Source of the DNA: Monodelphis domestica
Taxonomy: Eukaryota; Chordata; Mammalia; Didelphimorphia; Didelphidae
Direction: 5' to 3'
NCBI RefSeq assembly: GCF_027887165.1
Contig: NC_077234.1
Span: forward strand, 169,358,388-169,422,387
Length of the DNA: 64,000 bases
The position numbers and the translations under genes are program-made. This document shows, piece by piece, positions 48,370-58,660 of the stretch; position 1 is the stretch's first letter, and the number at the start of each line of letters is the position of its first letter. The notes under the pieces were generated by a model. The model worked only from the letters and a program-made list of their open reading frames with translations, did no database searches and had not been told where the DNA came from.

Positions 48370-49200
48370 TCCTCCCGGAAGCCAATATCTCCAATCAGGA
48401 AGTAGCGCACCACACCCCACACCCAGGGAATGGCGCGAAAACGTGCCTAGGGAAATTGAGTCTTTGAATCCAGATGCACCAATCAAACAAGTATGGATAT
48501 TCCTTTGGGCAATTGTACGCAGGTGCGATTATGTGCACGTGGGTGCAGTTGTACACCCAAGCCGGGAGAGGGGGCCGCTTGCGCTGCTTCAAACCTTGCT
48601 TACCTTGGCATTGCTCGGAGTCCGTGAGCCTGCTACACCGCGCTCGGCTTTTCGCCACCCCAGCCCACTCCCACTTCCTGGGTGGGATTCGTCTTTCTCA
48701 GGATTTCGGCCCCTCCTGCCCGGACCTGAGGAGGAGCCGCACGCTGGCCGTTTACGTTTGCTATTTGCTATCTTCCTGTTCCAGCTACTTCTCCCTTCTG
48801 CTACCGCCACTTCTACCTAATAATAAAACTTGTCTGTGGACCTTTATTGAGCATCTACTGAACGCCATACCCCGTCACTCACTGCTAATAGTCACGCGAG
48901 CCTGCGAGGTGGGCTGGCGGCGCTTTGTGAACTGTGAACAGCAGAAGAGAGAGCTTGTCCTCGAAATCCCTGGACGGGGTAGGGAGGGAGAGAAGGAAGT
49001 GCGCATTTGTTAAGCACTTAACTGTGCAGGGCTAGGCGCAAAGCTCTTGATGGTAGAGAAGGGATGATCTCCATTTTAGAATTGAGAAAACCGGGGCCGC
49101 TAGAGAGTCGAACAAAGCGCCACTCCTTCCTTGCAGCCTCATTCCTGAGCTCGCTCTCCTTCTCCCCCCCCCCCCCCCCCAGGAAAGGTGTCGCTTTAAG
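48370..49200. promoter_or_regulatory. TEX30: CpG-rich region, probable TEX30 promoter
   Basis: This is the only stretch of the window with frequent CpG (e.g. 'gcgcgaaaacgtgcc', 'gtacgcaggtgcgatt', 'accgcgctcggcttttcgcc', 'ctggcggcgcttt'). It holds an ETS-type CCGGAAGC (about 48374), a CCAAT box (about 48380), a second CCAAT (48478) and a CACGTG E-box (about 48536). It lies upstream of TEX30 on its strand and is the likely transcription start region. A run of about 17 C sits near 49164-49180. Confidence 0.65.
48604..48810 (-). other. TEX30: Probable TEX30 exon 1 (5' UTR or N-terminal extension)
   Basis: On the minus strand a strong donor AAG/GTAAGC lies at 48604/48603-48598. Upstream of it an ATG at 48810-48808 opens 69 codons without a stop up to the donor (MAVAEGRSSWNRK.. 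..GVAGSRTPSNAK). Joined to the exon at 32390 it stays in frame with TEX30. Mammalian TEX30 usually has a non-coding first exon, so this may simply be 5' UTR. The transcription start cannot be placed. Confidence 0.45.
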
Positions 49201-49254
49201 CTCAAAACAAAACAACCTCTGAAAGAATCTATTAAGAGATCTTCCAACACAAAA

Positions 49255-49432
49255 TTTCTCAACCTCGGTTCCATGAACTTTTTAAAAAAATATATTTTCT
49301 AACTATTTCATTAGAGATGGTTTCTTTTGTAATCACATATATTTTATTTTTTAAAACATCTTTCTTAGAAGGTGTCCCACATGCTTCACCAAAGAGATCC
49401 ATGACACCTAGAGAAAGGTTAAGAACCTCCGA
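49255..49432 (-). mobile_element. Short old hAT-type element
   Basis: The left end 'tttctcaacctcggttccatgaac' and right end 'agaaaggttaagaacctcc' are rough inverted repeats of the kind seen at 61277-61478 (that element reads 'gggcttcttaacctttt'). Non-autonomous and diverged. Confidence 0.5.
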
Positions 49433-49689
49433 TTTTAGCTAAATCCCGTCATTTTGCAGTTAAAGGAACTTGTTTTCTTAGGGCCGGGAGAGGAGAAATG
49501 AGCACAGGCACCTAAGAAGTCAATAGCAGAAAAGGATGTAACCTGACATCCTGGGATTAAATCCGTTGTAGCTGTTTTTTTTTTTTTTCCTAGCATAAAT
49601 GCCCTGGTCTCTTTAAATTAACAAAACTGCTTTTCCCAAATTCCTAACCCAGATCCAGCATTCTTTTGTTGTTTGCAGCAGTTTATTTT

Positions 49690-49938
49690 GTTCAGGAGTT
49701 TTCAGTCGTGCCCTACCCTTCATGACCGTTTTGGGGTTTTCTTGGCAAAGATACTGGAATGGTTCACTATTTCCTTCTCCAGAGCTTTTTGCAGATGAAG
49801 AAACCGAGGCAAACAGGTTTAAATGGTTTAAATCACCTGTCCTCCGTCCCACAGGTACTAAGTGTCTGAAGTCATATTTGAACTGCGGAAGATGAGTCCT
49901 GGGCACTCAATCAACTGCGCCACCTAGCTGCTCCCCTC
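49690..49938 (-). repeat. tRNA-derived SINE (longer tail type), full, reverse
   Basis: The plus strand reads 'ggagttttcagtcgtgccct', 'gggttttcttggcaaagata', 'aaaccgaggcaaacagg', 'atatttgaactgcggaagat' and 'aactgcgccacctagctgc'. Complete and only moderately diverged. Confidence 0.88.
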
Positions 49939-49939
49939 A

Positions 49940-50660
49940 GTATTATATAATATATAGAGAAAGGGAAACAAAATTGCCAAAGTAATTTATGTAAACTTTT
50001 TTTTTTTCACTTCAAATACTGGGCACTGTGGAAAGTAGCACATGATTTCAGAGTAAATTTGGAAGCATAATGAGACCATTCATTAGTCTCCTTTAAGCAT
50101 TTGCTAATTGCCTTGAAAAGTTCATCCTTTTAAAATTTTTCTCAAAAACTTACTAATGAAATTTCACAACAGTGAGAATTTCACAGAAACCAAAAGATAA
50201 AATGAGTTGGTAGGTTTTTTTCTTCTACAATACTCTCCAACCATGTCTCAGATTGTAAAGGGCCTGGAGTAATGGAGAAAGAAAGGAATATTCAGTACTT
50301 GGTAGCATTTAAGAAATGTCTTCAAGGCTTAAAGAAATAGGAGATTAAATTTTATTTCATAGTTCACTACTCAAGCTTCTTGACATTTAAATATGTATAA
50401 AATAACCCTAATTCCATCTGTCAAGATTGAAAGAGTTAGTCCTACATAGTATAAGTCCAAGCTCTATATAGCAAGTCCTTTCACACCAATATTATTGGAA
50501 GAAAATGTGAAGAGACAAGGAGAATGATCAAAAAGTAGCAAATAATCTAAATAGTTTTATGTGACTTTGGAATGAAATAATTAATGTTTTTCTCTAGGTG
50601 TTCAAAACAGTGTAGGACACATAGTAGTAACTTTAGCAAGTAAATATTTTTTCATTACTC
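49940..50660. other. Unassigned intergenic sequence
   Basis: AT-rich sequence between TEX30's promoter region and POGLUT2. I see no exon and no clear repeat. Confidence 0.4.
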
Positions 50661-50667
50661 CTTCATT

Positions 50668-51038
50668 CACTCAGGCCTGAAATTGGGAGGACCTTGTGGT
50701 TCAAATGTGGAATCAAACACTTTCTAGCTGTGTGGTAGATAAGTCACTTAACCCTGATTGCCTAGCCCCATGGTGGTGAACCTATGGCACACGTGCCAAA
50801 GGGGGCACTCAGAGCTCTCTCTGTGGGCACTCACATCATCATCCCTGCACAGAGTTTTGCCAGAGTTCATTACTAGAAAGCCAGAGGGGCACAGGCCCTC
50901 TCCATGGTCACCTGAGGATATTTCTTATATCACCCACTCTTCTAAAAGGTTTGCCATCACTGGCCTAGCCTTTGCCTCTCTTCTGTCTTAGAACTGATAC
51001 TAAGACAGAAGGTAGAGATTTAAAGAAAGGAAAGGAAA
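50668..51038 (+). repeat. SINE opened by an hAT element
   Basis: The SINE left half is 50668-50767 ('actttctagctgtgtggtag', 'aagtcacttaaccctgattg'). The right half starts at 50963 ('ctcttctgtcttagaactga', 'tactaagacagaaggtagag'). The 195-bp hAT element separates them. Confidence 0.82.
50768..50962 (+). mobile_element. Non-autonomous hAT element with 8-bp duplication
   Basis: The ends are CCATGGTGGTGAACC and, reversed, CAGTGATGGCAAACC (10 of 15 match). A perfect 8-bp direct repeat GCCTAGCC lies at 50760-50767 and 50963-50970, the hAT hallmark. The interior 'ctatggcacacgtgccaaag' and 'ggcactcagagctctctctg' is shared with the element at 61823. It resembles the OposCharlie type of marsupial hAT; that name is from memory. 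Confidence 0.85.
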
Positions 51039-51328
51039 GGATTCATATGTACAAAAATATTTATAGCAGCTTTTTTTAATGGTAAAAAACTAAAAACTAA
51101 GGGTGTATCTTTCTATTGGGAATGGCTGAACAAATTATGGTTTATTAATGTAATGGAATACTTTCGTTATTGTCTAACTCTTTGTGAACCCATGAACCAT
51201 ACTTCCATGGACTTTCCTTGACAAAGATATGGAATTGGTTTGTTATTTCTTTCTCCAATGGATTAAAGCAAACAGAAATGAAGTGGCTTACTTTGGGTCA
51301 TAAGCTAATAAGTGTCTAAGGTAACATT

Positions 51329-52323
51329 TTTTATTTTTATTTTATTTCATTTATTTAATTAATTTAGAATATTTTTCCATGATTCCATGATTCATATTCT
51401 TTCCCTTGCCTCCTCCTCCCCTCCCCCCCCCCCATAGCCAGCAAGCAATTCCACTGGGTTTTACTGGAAATAGGTCAAGACCTATTTCCATATTATTAAT
51501 ATTTGCAATAGTGTACATCCCTAATCATGTTCCCATCAAACCATATATATGATCAAGAAAATGTTTTTCTTCTGTGTTTCTACTCCCACAGTTCTTTTAT
51601 ATTTTACAGCATTTTTACTCTTTCATACTCTCTGAACCTGCTGTTCATCTTCAATAAATTTAGTCAATCACTCAAAAAGCATTTATTAAAGGCCCATCTT
51701 CAATGCTTCTATAGATCTGTGATGTCATTATTGAAGATCTGGGATTAAAGTCTCACAGCACACATTACAATCCATTAATGCCTTCTCATTATGCATGATT
51801 CTCATCTTTGCAGCATGTTCTTTCTCTGCTGTAGATAGTGTTCTTTCGCATAAGTCCTTCAGAATTGTCCTGTATCATTGCATTGCTACTAGTAGAGAAG
51901 TCCATTCATTGGATTGTACCACAGTGTATCTGTCTCTGTGTACAATGTTCTCCTGGTTCTGCTCCTCTTGCTCTGCATCACTTCCTGGAGGTTGTTCCAG
52001 TCTCCATGGAATTCCTCCACTTTATTATTTTTGCACAATAGTATTCCATCACCAACATATTCCACAATTTGTTCAGCCATTCCCCAATTGAAGGGCATCC
52101 CCTCGTTTTCCAATTTTTGGCCACCACAAAGAATACAGCTATGAATATTCTTGTACAAGTCTTTTTCCTTATTATCTCTTTGGGGTACAAACCCAGCAGC
52201 GCTATGGCTGGATCAAAGGGCAGAGAGTCTCTTAGCACCTGTGGGCATAGTTCCAAATTGCCTTCCAGAATGGTTGGATCAATTCACATTCCACCAGCAG
52301 TGCATTAGTGTCCCAATTTTGAT
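51329..52323 (-). mobile_element. 5'-truncated L1, third layer
   Basis: The reverse complement of the L1 3' end, close to the copy at 11052: C-terminal ORF2 (Cys-rich domain at the right end), then 3' UTR. It is flanked by AAGGTAACATT (51318-51328) and AAAGTAACATT (52324-52334), 10 of 11. Its 3' UTR is interrupted by a 212-bp foreign block at 51608-51819. Confidence 0.85.
51608..51819 (+). repeat. 212-bp copied segment (copy A), innermost layer
   Basis: This block is about 97% identical to 53082-53295, in the same orientation. It begins 'agcatttttactctt' and ends 'tttgcagcatgtt'. It interrupts the L1 3' UTR between 'cccacagttctt' and 'gtagatagtgttctttcgca', so copy A is the inserted one. Confidence 0.9.
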
Positions 52324-52755
52324 AAAGTAACATTTGAATTCAGATCTTCCTAACTCAAGACCCAGTGCTTAATGCACTGAGCCAGGTAGCTGCTGTAATG
52401 GAATACTATAATACCATTAAATAATGACAGTAACAGGCTGATTTCAGAAAAATTCAGAAAAGCTTTTTGAACTGGTACAGAGTGAAGTGAACAGAACCAG
52501 GAGAATCATTTCTACAATAACTACAACATTGTAAAGACAAGCAACTTTGATAGACTTACTGAAGAACGTTGACCAGCTGATATACAGCCTTTTTTTGGAC
52601 ATGGCTAATGTGGGAATTTGTTCTGCTTGACTATGCATATTTGTAACCGGGGCTTTGTTTTTATTTTTTTTCTCAACTGGGGGCTAGAGGAAGAAGGAAG
52701 AAAAAGAAGAGAGGAAGAGAACACTGATCTGAAAATCAAATAAAATAGAATTATA

Positions 52756-53081
52756 AAAAGAAAGAACCATAATCAATAATCAAGTGTGATTTCATAGAAC
52801 TAATGATGAGCTATGCTACCTATTTCCTGACACAGACGTAGCATGTTCAAGGCATTAAATGAAAGATAGATAGATATAGATATATATTTAGACATAAATA
52901 ATATATTTTTGGCCTGACTGCATATTTTATAAAATTTCAAATGTAGGATTTTAAATTTTATTTAATGGTATAAGCCAGGAGGGAGAGAATGCAAATTCTT
53001 ATTAATTAAAAAAACAAGGAAAAAATAAAGCACACTTTCCTTAGTAAGGTTTTTTGTTGTTGTTTTTTAAAGTGAACAGAT
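52756..53081. other. Unassigned intergenic sequence
   Basis: AT-rich; a short 'gatagatagatatagatata' tract near 52865. No gene is seen. Confidence 0.4.
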
Positions 53082-53295
53082 AGCATTTTTACTCTTCTAT
53101 ATTCTCTCTGAACCTGCTGTTCATCTTCAATAAATTTAGTCAATCACTCAAAAAGCATTTATTAAAGGCTCATCTTCAATGCTTCTATAGATCTGTGATG
53201 TCATTATTGTAGATCTGGGATTAAAGTCTCACAGCACACATTACAATCCATTAATGCCTTCTCATTATGCATGATTCTCATCTTTGCAGCATGTT
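53082..53295 (+). repeat. 212-bp copied segment (copy B), likely source
   Basis: This is the sister copy of 51608-51819. It is continuous with ordinary flanks on both sides and runs into a MIR-like piece ('aatggaaagagtcctgcatt'), so it is probably the original. It contains 'agtcaatcactcaaaaagca' and a 'tttattaaaggc' element typical of old retroposon starts. Confidence 0.85.
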
Positions 53296-53299
53296 TTAA

Positions 53300-55180
53300 T
53301 GGAAAGAGTCCTGCATTAGAAGTCCAGAAAACTCTATAGTCCAGTCCTGGATAAACTGCCTGCTACTTTTATCTGGGTTTTTATTGATGATTTGAATTTA
53401 TAAATGTTACTCTAAAAGAAACATATATAGAAAGAACTAATAAATAGAAGTATACATGATATGATTTTATATATATATGTATTATTTTTTTTGTCAAATG
53501 ATGCCTTCTCTAATGGAGAGTGCTGAGGGAGACAGCTCTGAACTTAAAATGTAATAAAAATATTTTTAAAAGAAACAACTACTTGCCTCAATTTTCTCAT
53601 CTGTAAAATGAGCTGGAGAAGGAAATAGCAATGTCCTCCCATTTCTGAAATAATGTGAGTGTGTGATTATATAAGAATAGGGCTAAGACCTCCTACTGCT
53701 AATTGCAATAAGGCATTACAAGTATATGTAGATGATAAAATATGTTCTCGGAAATTTCTGCTTACAACCCTAGTCTTGACTTTAAAAACAACGAGCTAAA
53801 TTATCCTCATACCTTATTATTTGTAATAGATTAAAAACTTCTGGATGACAGATGAATTCTCTTTAGCCAATGATATGATTAATTACATGAATTTAATAAG
53901 TGACTTCTTTCATATACTAAGTGCTACCCCAATGGCAGGGAAACAATATAAGTTCTAAAGTAGTCTTAGGTGGGTTAGGAAATAGCTTAGGCTCATCAGC
54001 TTTGGTAGCCCTATAGGAAGGACATGTAGATATCAACTCCATATTTATTTGTTATAGGAGAACTCTTTATTATTTGGGGGGAGGGTATGGGGGAGAGGAT
54101 ACTTACAAGAACATAGTGATGCCAGGAAAAAAAGGAGGAAAAAGATATAAAAATATTTTTTTAATACACAATAGAATGGAAGGAAATGCAGAAGGAAGGA
54201 AGCTCAGAAGATTTAGGCAAGTACTATAGTGTTGGGATTAATATGATTAATATGTACTTTAAAAACAAACTCCAAAATGTGTGAAGCAGATTTCATGGAA
54301 CTTTTTGTTCTCAGAACTCTGTAGACTCTTAAAAATTATTGATGACCCCAAGGAATTTTTGTGTATTTTACCTATTGATGTTTATAGTATTATAAATGAA
54401 AACATAAATGTAAAACATATTTAAAACAATAAAATATCTATTATATAACATAAATGGCATTTTTATTTAATTTTTGAGATATTTTATTTTTCCCCAATTT
54501 CATATAAAAAAATTTTAAGATTCTTTTGAAGAATTTGTATTCCAAATTCTCTTCCTCCCTCCCACCCTACCTCTTCTCCCCACCTTCTGAAATGGTAAGA
54601 AATGATATATATATATATATATATATTTTACTTGTGCTGTCATGTAAAACAGTTTTCTAAACCTAATCATATAGAAAGCATTAAAAGACCATAGAATTTA
54701 TTTATTTAACAAATGCCATTTTTAAATGAAAGATGCCTTTGTTTTCCCAAACAGTGAGAAGAGTAGTTTTCTTTTATATATTTTTAGTGTCTGACTTGAT
54801 AAAGATAAATTCTCATATTTCTCTTTTTACATATTCTGTGGTGATATTTTGGCTGAAGTATAAAAGAAAATCTGGCCTCACATAAACACACACACACACC
54901 TAAATGGACATATACATATATACATACCAATTAAAATGCTTTTCAACTATACATATGTATAATACTAAGTGTATACATATTTGACAAATATTTTAACAGA
55001 CAAATACAATTGTGATATGGTATATAAATACTTTTGACCTTGTGGACACCCTGAATAGGGTCTTGGGGATCCACAGAGCACACTTTGAGAACCAATGTCA
55101 TATAATTTCAAACATCCAATTTTTCTTTCCTTTATACAAGGAAAGGCTGTTTGTCAACTTCATAAATTAAAAAAGGAAAA
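53300..55180. other. Intergenic, scattered old repeat pieces
   Basis: A SINE tail lies at about 53577-53645 ('ctcatctgtaaaatgagctg'). L1 3' UTR-like reverse sequence is at about 54456-54600, followed by an (AT) tract at 54606-54627. The flanks at 54290-54455 and 54850-55100 ('gggtcttggggatccacaga', 'ttgagaaccaa') look like one old DNA element opened by it. No exon is seen. Confidence 0.4.
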
Positions 55181-55184
55181 AAAA

Positions 55185-55320
55185 ATTACCTCATTTTTCC
55201 AGATGAAGAATCTGAGGTTGAGCAAAGTTAAATGACTTGTCCAAAATCACATAGCTAGCACAGAGTAGGACTGATATTAAACCACAGGCCTTTGGATGCC
55301 AGGTCCAGTGCTCTTTTCCC
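55185..55320 (-). repeat. MIR SINE, reverse
   Basis: 'tccagatgaagaatctgagg', 'aaatgacttgtccaaaatca' and 'ccaggtccagtgctctttt' give the reverse MIR order. Confidence 0.65.
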
Positions 55321-55564
55321 TTCAGCTTTTTCTTTTCCCATTGACACATGCCTCTTTGTTGTACAGAATATTCCTTGCTCATACATCACAATTTCTCAAT
55401 AACAAATAGTTTCCTTATATATATGTAAATTATCTTCCTAAAACACACCAAATGTGTCTCAGTCACATATGGAGTGCTTTTCAATTACATTTAGCCATGG
55501 GAAACATCTGGTTTATTTAATAGTAAACACATTTAATGGTAATACTTGACACCCAAAGTCCTCC

Positions 55565-56340
55565 ATCCATACAGCGATATTGCCTGGCTTATCTGATCAT
55601 TCTGAAGGGCAATTTGGAATTATACCCAAAGGGCTATAAAACTGTGCATACTCTTTGATCTAGTAATGCCACACCTGGGACTGTATCCCAAAGAGATAAT
55701 AAAAAGGAGAAAGGACCCACTTGTACAAAAATATGTTAGCAGTTCTTTTTGTACTGGCAAAGAATTGGAAATTGAGGGGATGTCCATCAATTGAGGAATG
55801 GCTGAACAAATTGTGGTACATGTTGGTGATGGAATACCATTGTGCTATAAGAAATGATAAGCAAGATTTCAGGAAAAGATCTGTGGGATCTGCTAGAAAG
55901 ATCTGTGGGAACTGATGCAGAGCAAAATAAGCAGAACTGGGAGAAAATGATACTCAATAACAACAATATTAGATGATGATTATCTGAAAACTTGGCTGCT
56001 CTCAGCAATGCAATGATTTGGGACAATCCTGAAAGACTTGATGGGGAATGCTATCCACTTCCAGAGAAATAACATGGTCAATGAAGGAGTCATTTAACCT
56101 CTGTTTGCATTAATCCTCTGGAGAAAGAAATGGCAAACCATTCCAATTATCTTTGCCATATCTCTCCCAAGAAATTCCCAAAAGGGGTCACAGAGAGTTG
56201 GACACAACTGAAAATAACCAAGCAACATATTTGTTACAAGAGTATTTTTTCTCTTTTCTTTTCTTTTTTCTTTCACTGGTTTGAGTTTGAGGAGAAAAGA
56301 AATGTTTATTAATTAAAAAATTAAATTTGATTTGAGAAAA
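55565..56340 (+). mobile_element. 5'-truncated old L1 with a SINE inserted
   Basis: ORF2 C-terminal sequence ('gggcaatttggaattatacc', 'gggactgtatcccaaagaga', 'ttgaggaatggctgaacaaa') leads into the 3' UTR. A SINE 3' part occupies about 56078-56222 ('aatggcaaaccattccaatt', 'cacagagagttggacacaac'). Confidence 0.75.
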
Positions 56341-56555
56341 GGATTTATTCTAACCCTAAGATTCCATTATTCAATTATGTTTTAATATTTGACACTATAT
56401 GGTGATTTGAACAAATGAGTTCATCTTCTGATATAAGAGATTCTGCTTGAGGAAAAAAAAACCTTTGAAACTACTTTTTTAAAATATTATCCAGGAAAAA
56501 AGCATTCTTTCCTTTTATAGATAAAATGATAATAACATAAGACTTTAATGATGAT

Positions 56556-56569
56556 TTTATTATTTTATT
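56556..56569 (-). terminator. POGLUT2: POGLUT2 polyadenylation signals (candidates)
   Basis: Two AATAAA hexamers on the minus strand (56569-56564 and 56561-56556) lie about 205-220 bases after the POGLUT2 stop. The interval to the stop has no recognisable repeat, so a 3' UTR of about 220-250 bases is plausible. Confidence 0.5.
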
Positions 56570-56774
56570 ACAAAACTGTAAAAAAATGTGCTTTAAACAA
56601 AAATGTCCTGATAATAATACTGCTTATAACAAAAGAAAAAATTGTCTTTTCATAATTTGAAATATTGCACTGCAAAGTGTTTCTTGTTCACTTAAGTAGT
56701 GTAATAAAAAATAATCCTTTTTCTTAAGGAACTTTTCTGAGCACCAACATTCCAAGAAAAGACATTTCTTAACT

Positions 56775-56792
56775 TCAGAGTTCGTCTTTGGC
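56775..56792 (-). CDS. POGLUT2: POGLUT2 last coding exon: AKDEL and stop
   Basis: Acceptor 'ttccttgtaatttcag' is followed by GCC AAA GAC GAA CTC TGA. Only five residues, AKDEL, are encoded, so the ER retrieval signal is carried by its own exon. Phase 0 fits the AAG end of the previous exon. This short stretch would be missed by ordinary open-frame scans. Confidence 0.93.
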   Translation of the reverse strand, partial: AKDEL

Positions 56793-58552
56793 CTGAAATT
56801 ACAAGGAACAAAATTATTAATTTCCTCACAATCCTATAATTCCTATTACAATATTTCTTTATTATTTCTTGGAATGTAAAATATGGAGGAGAGCCAGGGT
56901 CCTCACTATGGACCTGTGGACTCAAAGTAAATAATGTTGTGGGCTCCCCTACAGCATTTTGCCTAGGTGAAATTGGGTGAAAATGAATGCCATGAGAAGT
57001 CACTAAAGGGAGAAGAGAATATGACATAGTAGAAAGGAGAGAGATTAGGGTAAGGAAAACTGGGGTTTAGTGCTGGCTCTGATTATACTCTTTTCAAATA
57101 TTTAGATTATATGACTATAGGCAATGGAAATTCTATGGAATTCCCTTTCCCCACCTGCAAAAGGAAGGTCTTGGGTTTTCTCGGTTTAATTTAAATCATA
57201 AAAAGGCAAAAATGTGGAAGTGCTGCACTCCTACTGCCTAGGCCTTAGTTTGCCTAAGTGAAGTACATGAGGTATAATTATGGCCTGATTACATAGAATT
57301 ATCTCATGGATCTTTGCCTAGTTAGCTACTGGAGTAAACTAGAGAAGGAGAGGGATAGGAGGTAGAACAGATTGTATAATAATTATGACAGATGTAGGTA
57401 ATGGATTTCAATAATATTACATTATAAAACCATCCCCCCAAAACTGAATCCTTCCTTCGTTATGCTAGTGCAGAGGGATGACTGACTAGCCAAGATGAAT
57501 GTAGATAAAATAACTTTTTAAAAATTATTTTTACACTAGGAACCTAAAGGAGTGACTGATATTGTCTAAAACAAAACAGAGAAGATTTATTTGTAAGAAG
57601 AAACTTTAGCTCTAATTGAAATTTTAAAAAATAACATTTGGAAAATTCAGAATATAACCCCCCATCAACACTATCAGTACTTACAGGGAAATTAATCTCT
57701 TCTTAGAAAATGAAATATAAGCATTAAAATATGATCAAAATAGATATTAATACAAGCCTACTCACTTTCAAAGCATATTTATATAAACATCTTTGTTTGA
57801 TTAATCAATTTGTATTTCTTCTCCAGGGACTTATTAAAATCAATCATATTAAAATAATTTCCATTAAAAGCAAGTTCAGATATACAGAAATGCTTTTTTA
57901 AAAATATCTTTCAAAAACTCTAAGATATGCATACTTTGATAAAACCTATCATGGTTTACATAAGATCCTGGAACATTCAACAATTCCCTTGATCTCAAAG
58001 ACCTTTAAATAAAAAATCTATTTTGCCTCTTCATAAGAACTACATTAATGAATCAATTGTATATGTGAATATATATTAATTTAATTTCAATAAGGACCTT
58101 TCCTTTGTCAGTGAATCCTTTATCCTGGTATATACGCACAACCTATAATCACCCTCATCATTGACCATCTTCTAGATCATTGAAAAGGTGTGCTAACTGG
58201 TTCCACTACAGACTCATTTTATCTAACTTTAATTAGGCACAGTACAACATAGCAATCTTTTTATTGATGCCAAATTAGATTTAAGTAAGGTATCCCAAGG
58301 ATCCATCCATGAAGTCCTTTATTTAGGAGGAAATTAGAATAAAGAGAAGGGGCCAGATGTGAGAAAGCATTGTGGAGGTATAATTAAAGGGAATTGGCAA
58401 ATAATTGGATTTGGAGATGAGTGAGAGGAAAATATGGTTATGACCAAGGTTTCAAACATATTAGACTAGATGAATGGTACTATAAGTAGCACTAATAAGA
58501 ATAAAGTCAGAATAAGCACAGTTTGGAGAAACATTACAATAGCCAGGCATAC
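56793..58552 (-). other. POGLUT2 last intron
   Basis: 1,760 bp with GTATGC donor (58552-58547) and AG acceptor. Mostly unassigned AT-rich sequence; a MIR-like piece at about 57030-57190. Confidence 0.8.
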
Positions 58553-58660
58553 CTTTTTTCTATGACAGTTACAGGGAAAGAGGTCATCTTCAGACTGAGA
58601 TTCTACTTTCTCCATGCCATCTCGAACTTTGGGTTCAGTCACTTGTAAACTAGCATATTC
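58553..58660 (-). CDS. POGLUT2: POGLUT2 penultimate coding exon
   Basis: Acceptor 'ttttctttttgaatcag' and donor AAG/GTATGC bound 36 codons in phase 0: [18 protein letters not shown], then [18 protein letters not shown]. From memory, human KDELC1 has EYA.LQV.EP and EDDLFPCTCHRKK here. The two cysteines in PCNC are conserved. The hydrophobic tail of the read-through frame after HRKK is intron sequence, not a membrane span. Confidence 0.95.

Larger units (their letters stand above)
51163..52394 (-). repeat. Reverse SINE, second layer, itself split by an L1
   Basis: SINE sequence is at 51163-51328 ('gtctaactctttgtgaaccc', 'ccttgacaaagatatggaat') and 52324-52394 ('tttgaattcagatcttccta', 'agccaggtagctgctg'). 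It is flanked by the perfect duplication described for the L1 around it. Confidence 0.85.
51040..52755 (+). mobile_element. Old L1 3' end, outer layer of a nest
   Basis: L1 3' sequence runs from 51045 ('atttatagcagctttttttaat', 'gggaatggctgaacaaatta') to 51162 and resumes at 52396-52755 ('agtgaagtgaacagaaccag', 'gaagaacgttgaccagctga'). Between lies a reverse SINE flanked by the 13-bp duplication GTAATGGAATACT (51150-51162 and 52395-52407). Confidence 0.8.

Noticed and set aside
48443-49013. Long plus-strand open frames (125 and 179 codons) in the CpG-rich region
   Set aside because: They lie in GC-rich sequence where stops are rare, overlap each other in two frames, and run opposite to the TEX30 signals. 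No domain or good context is visible.
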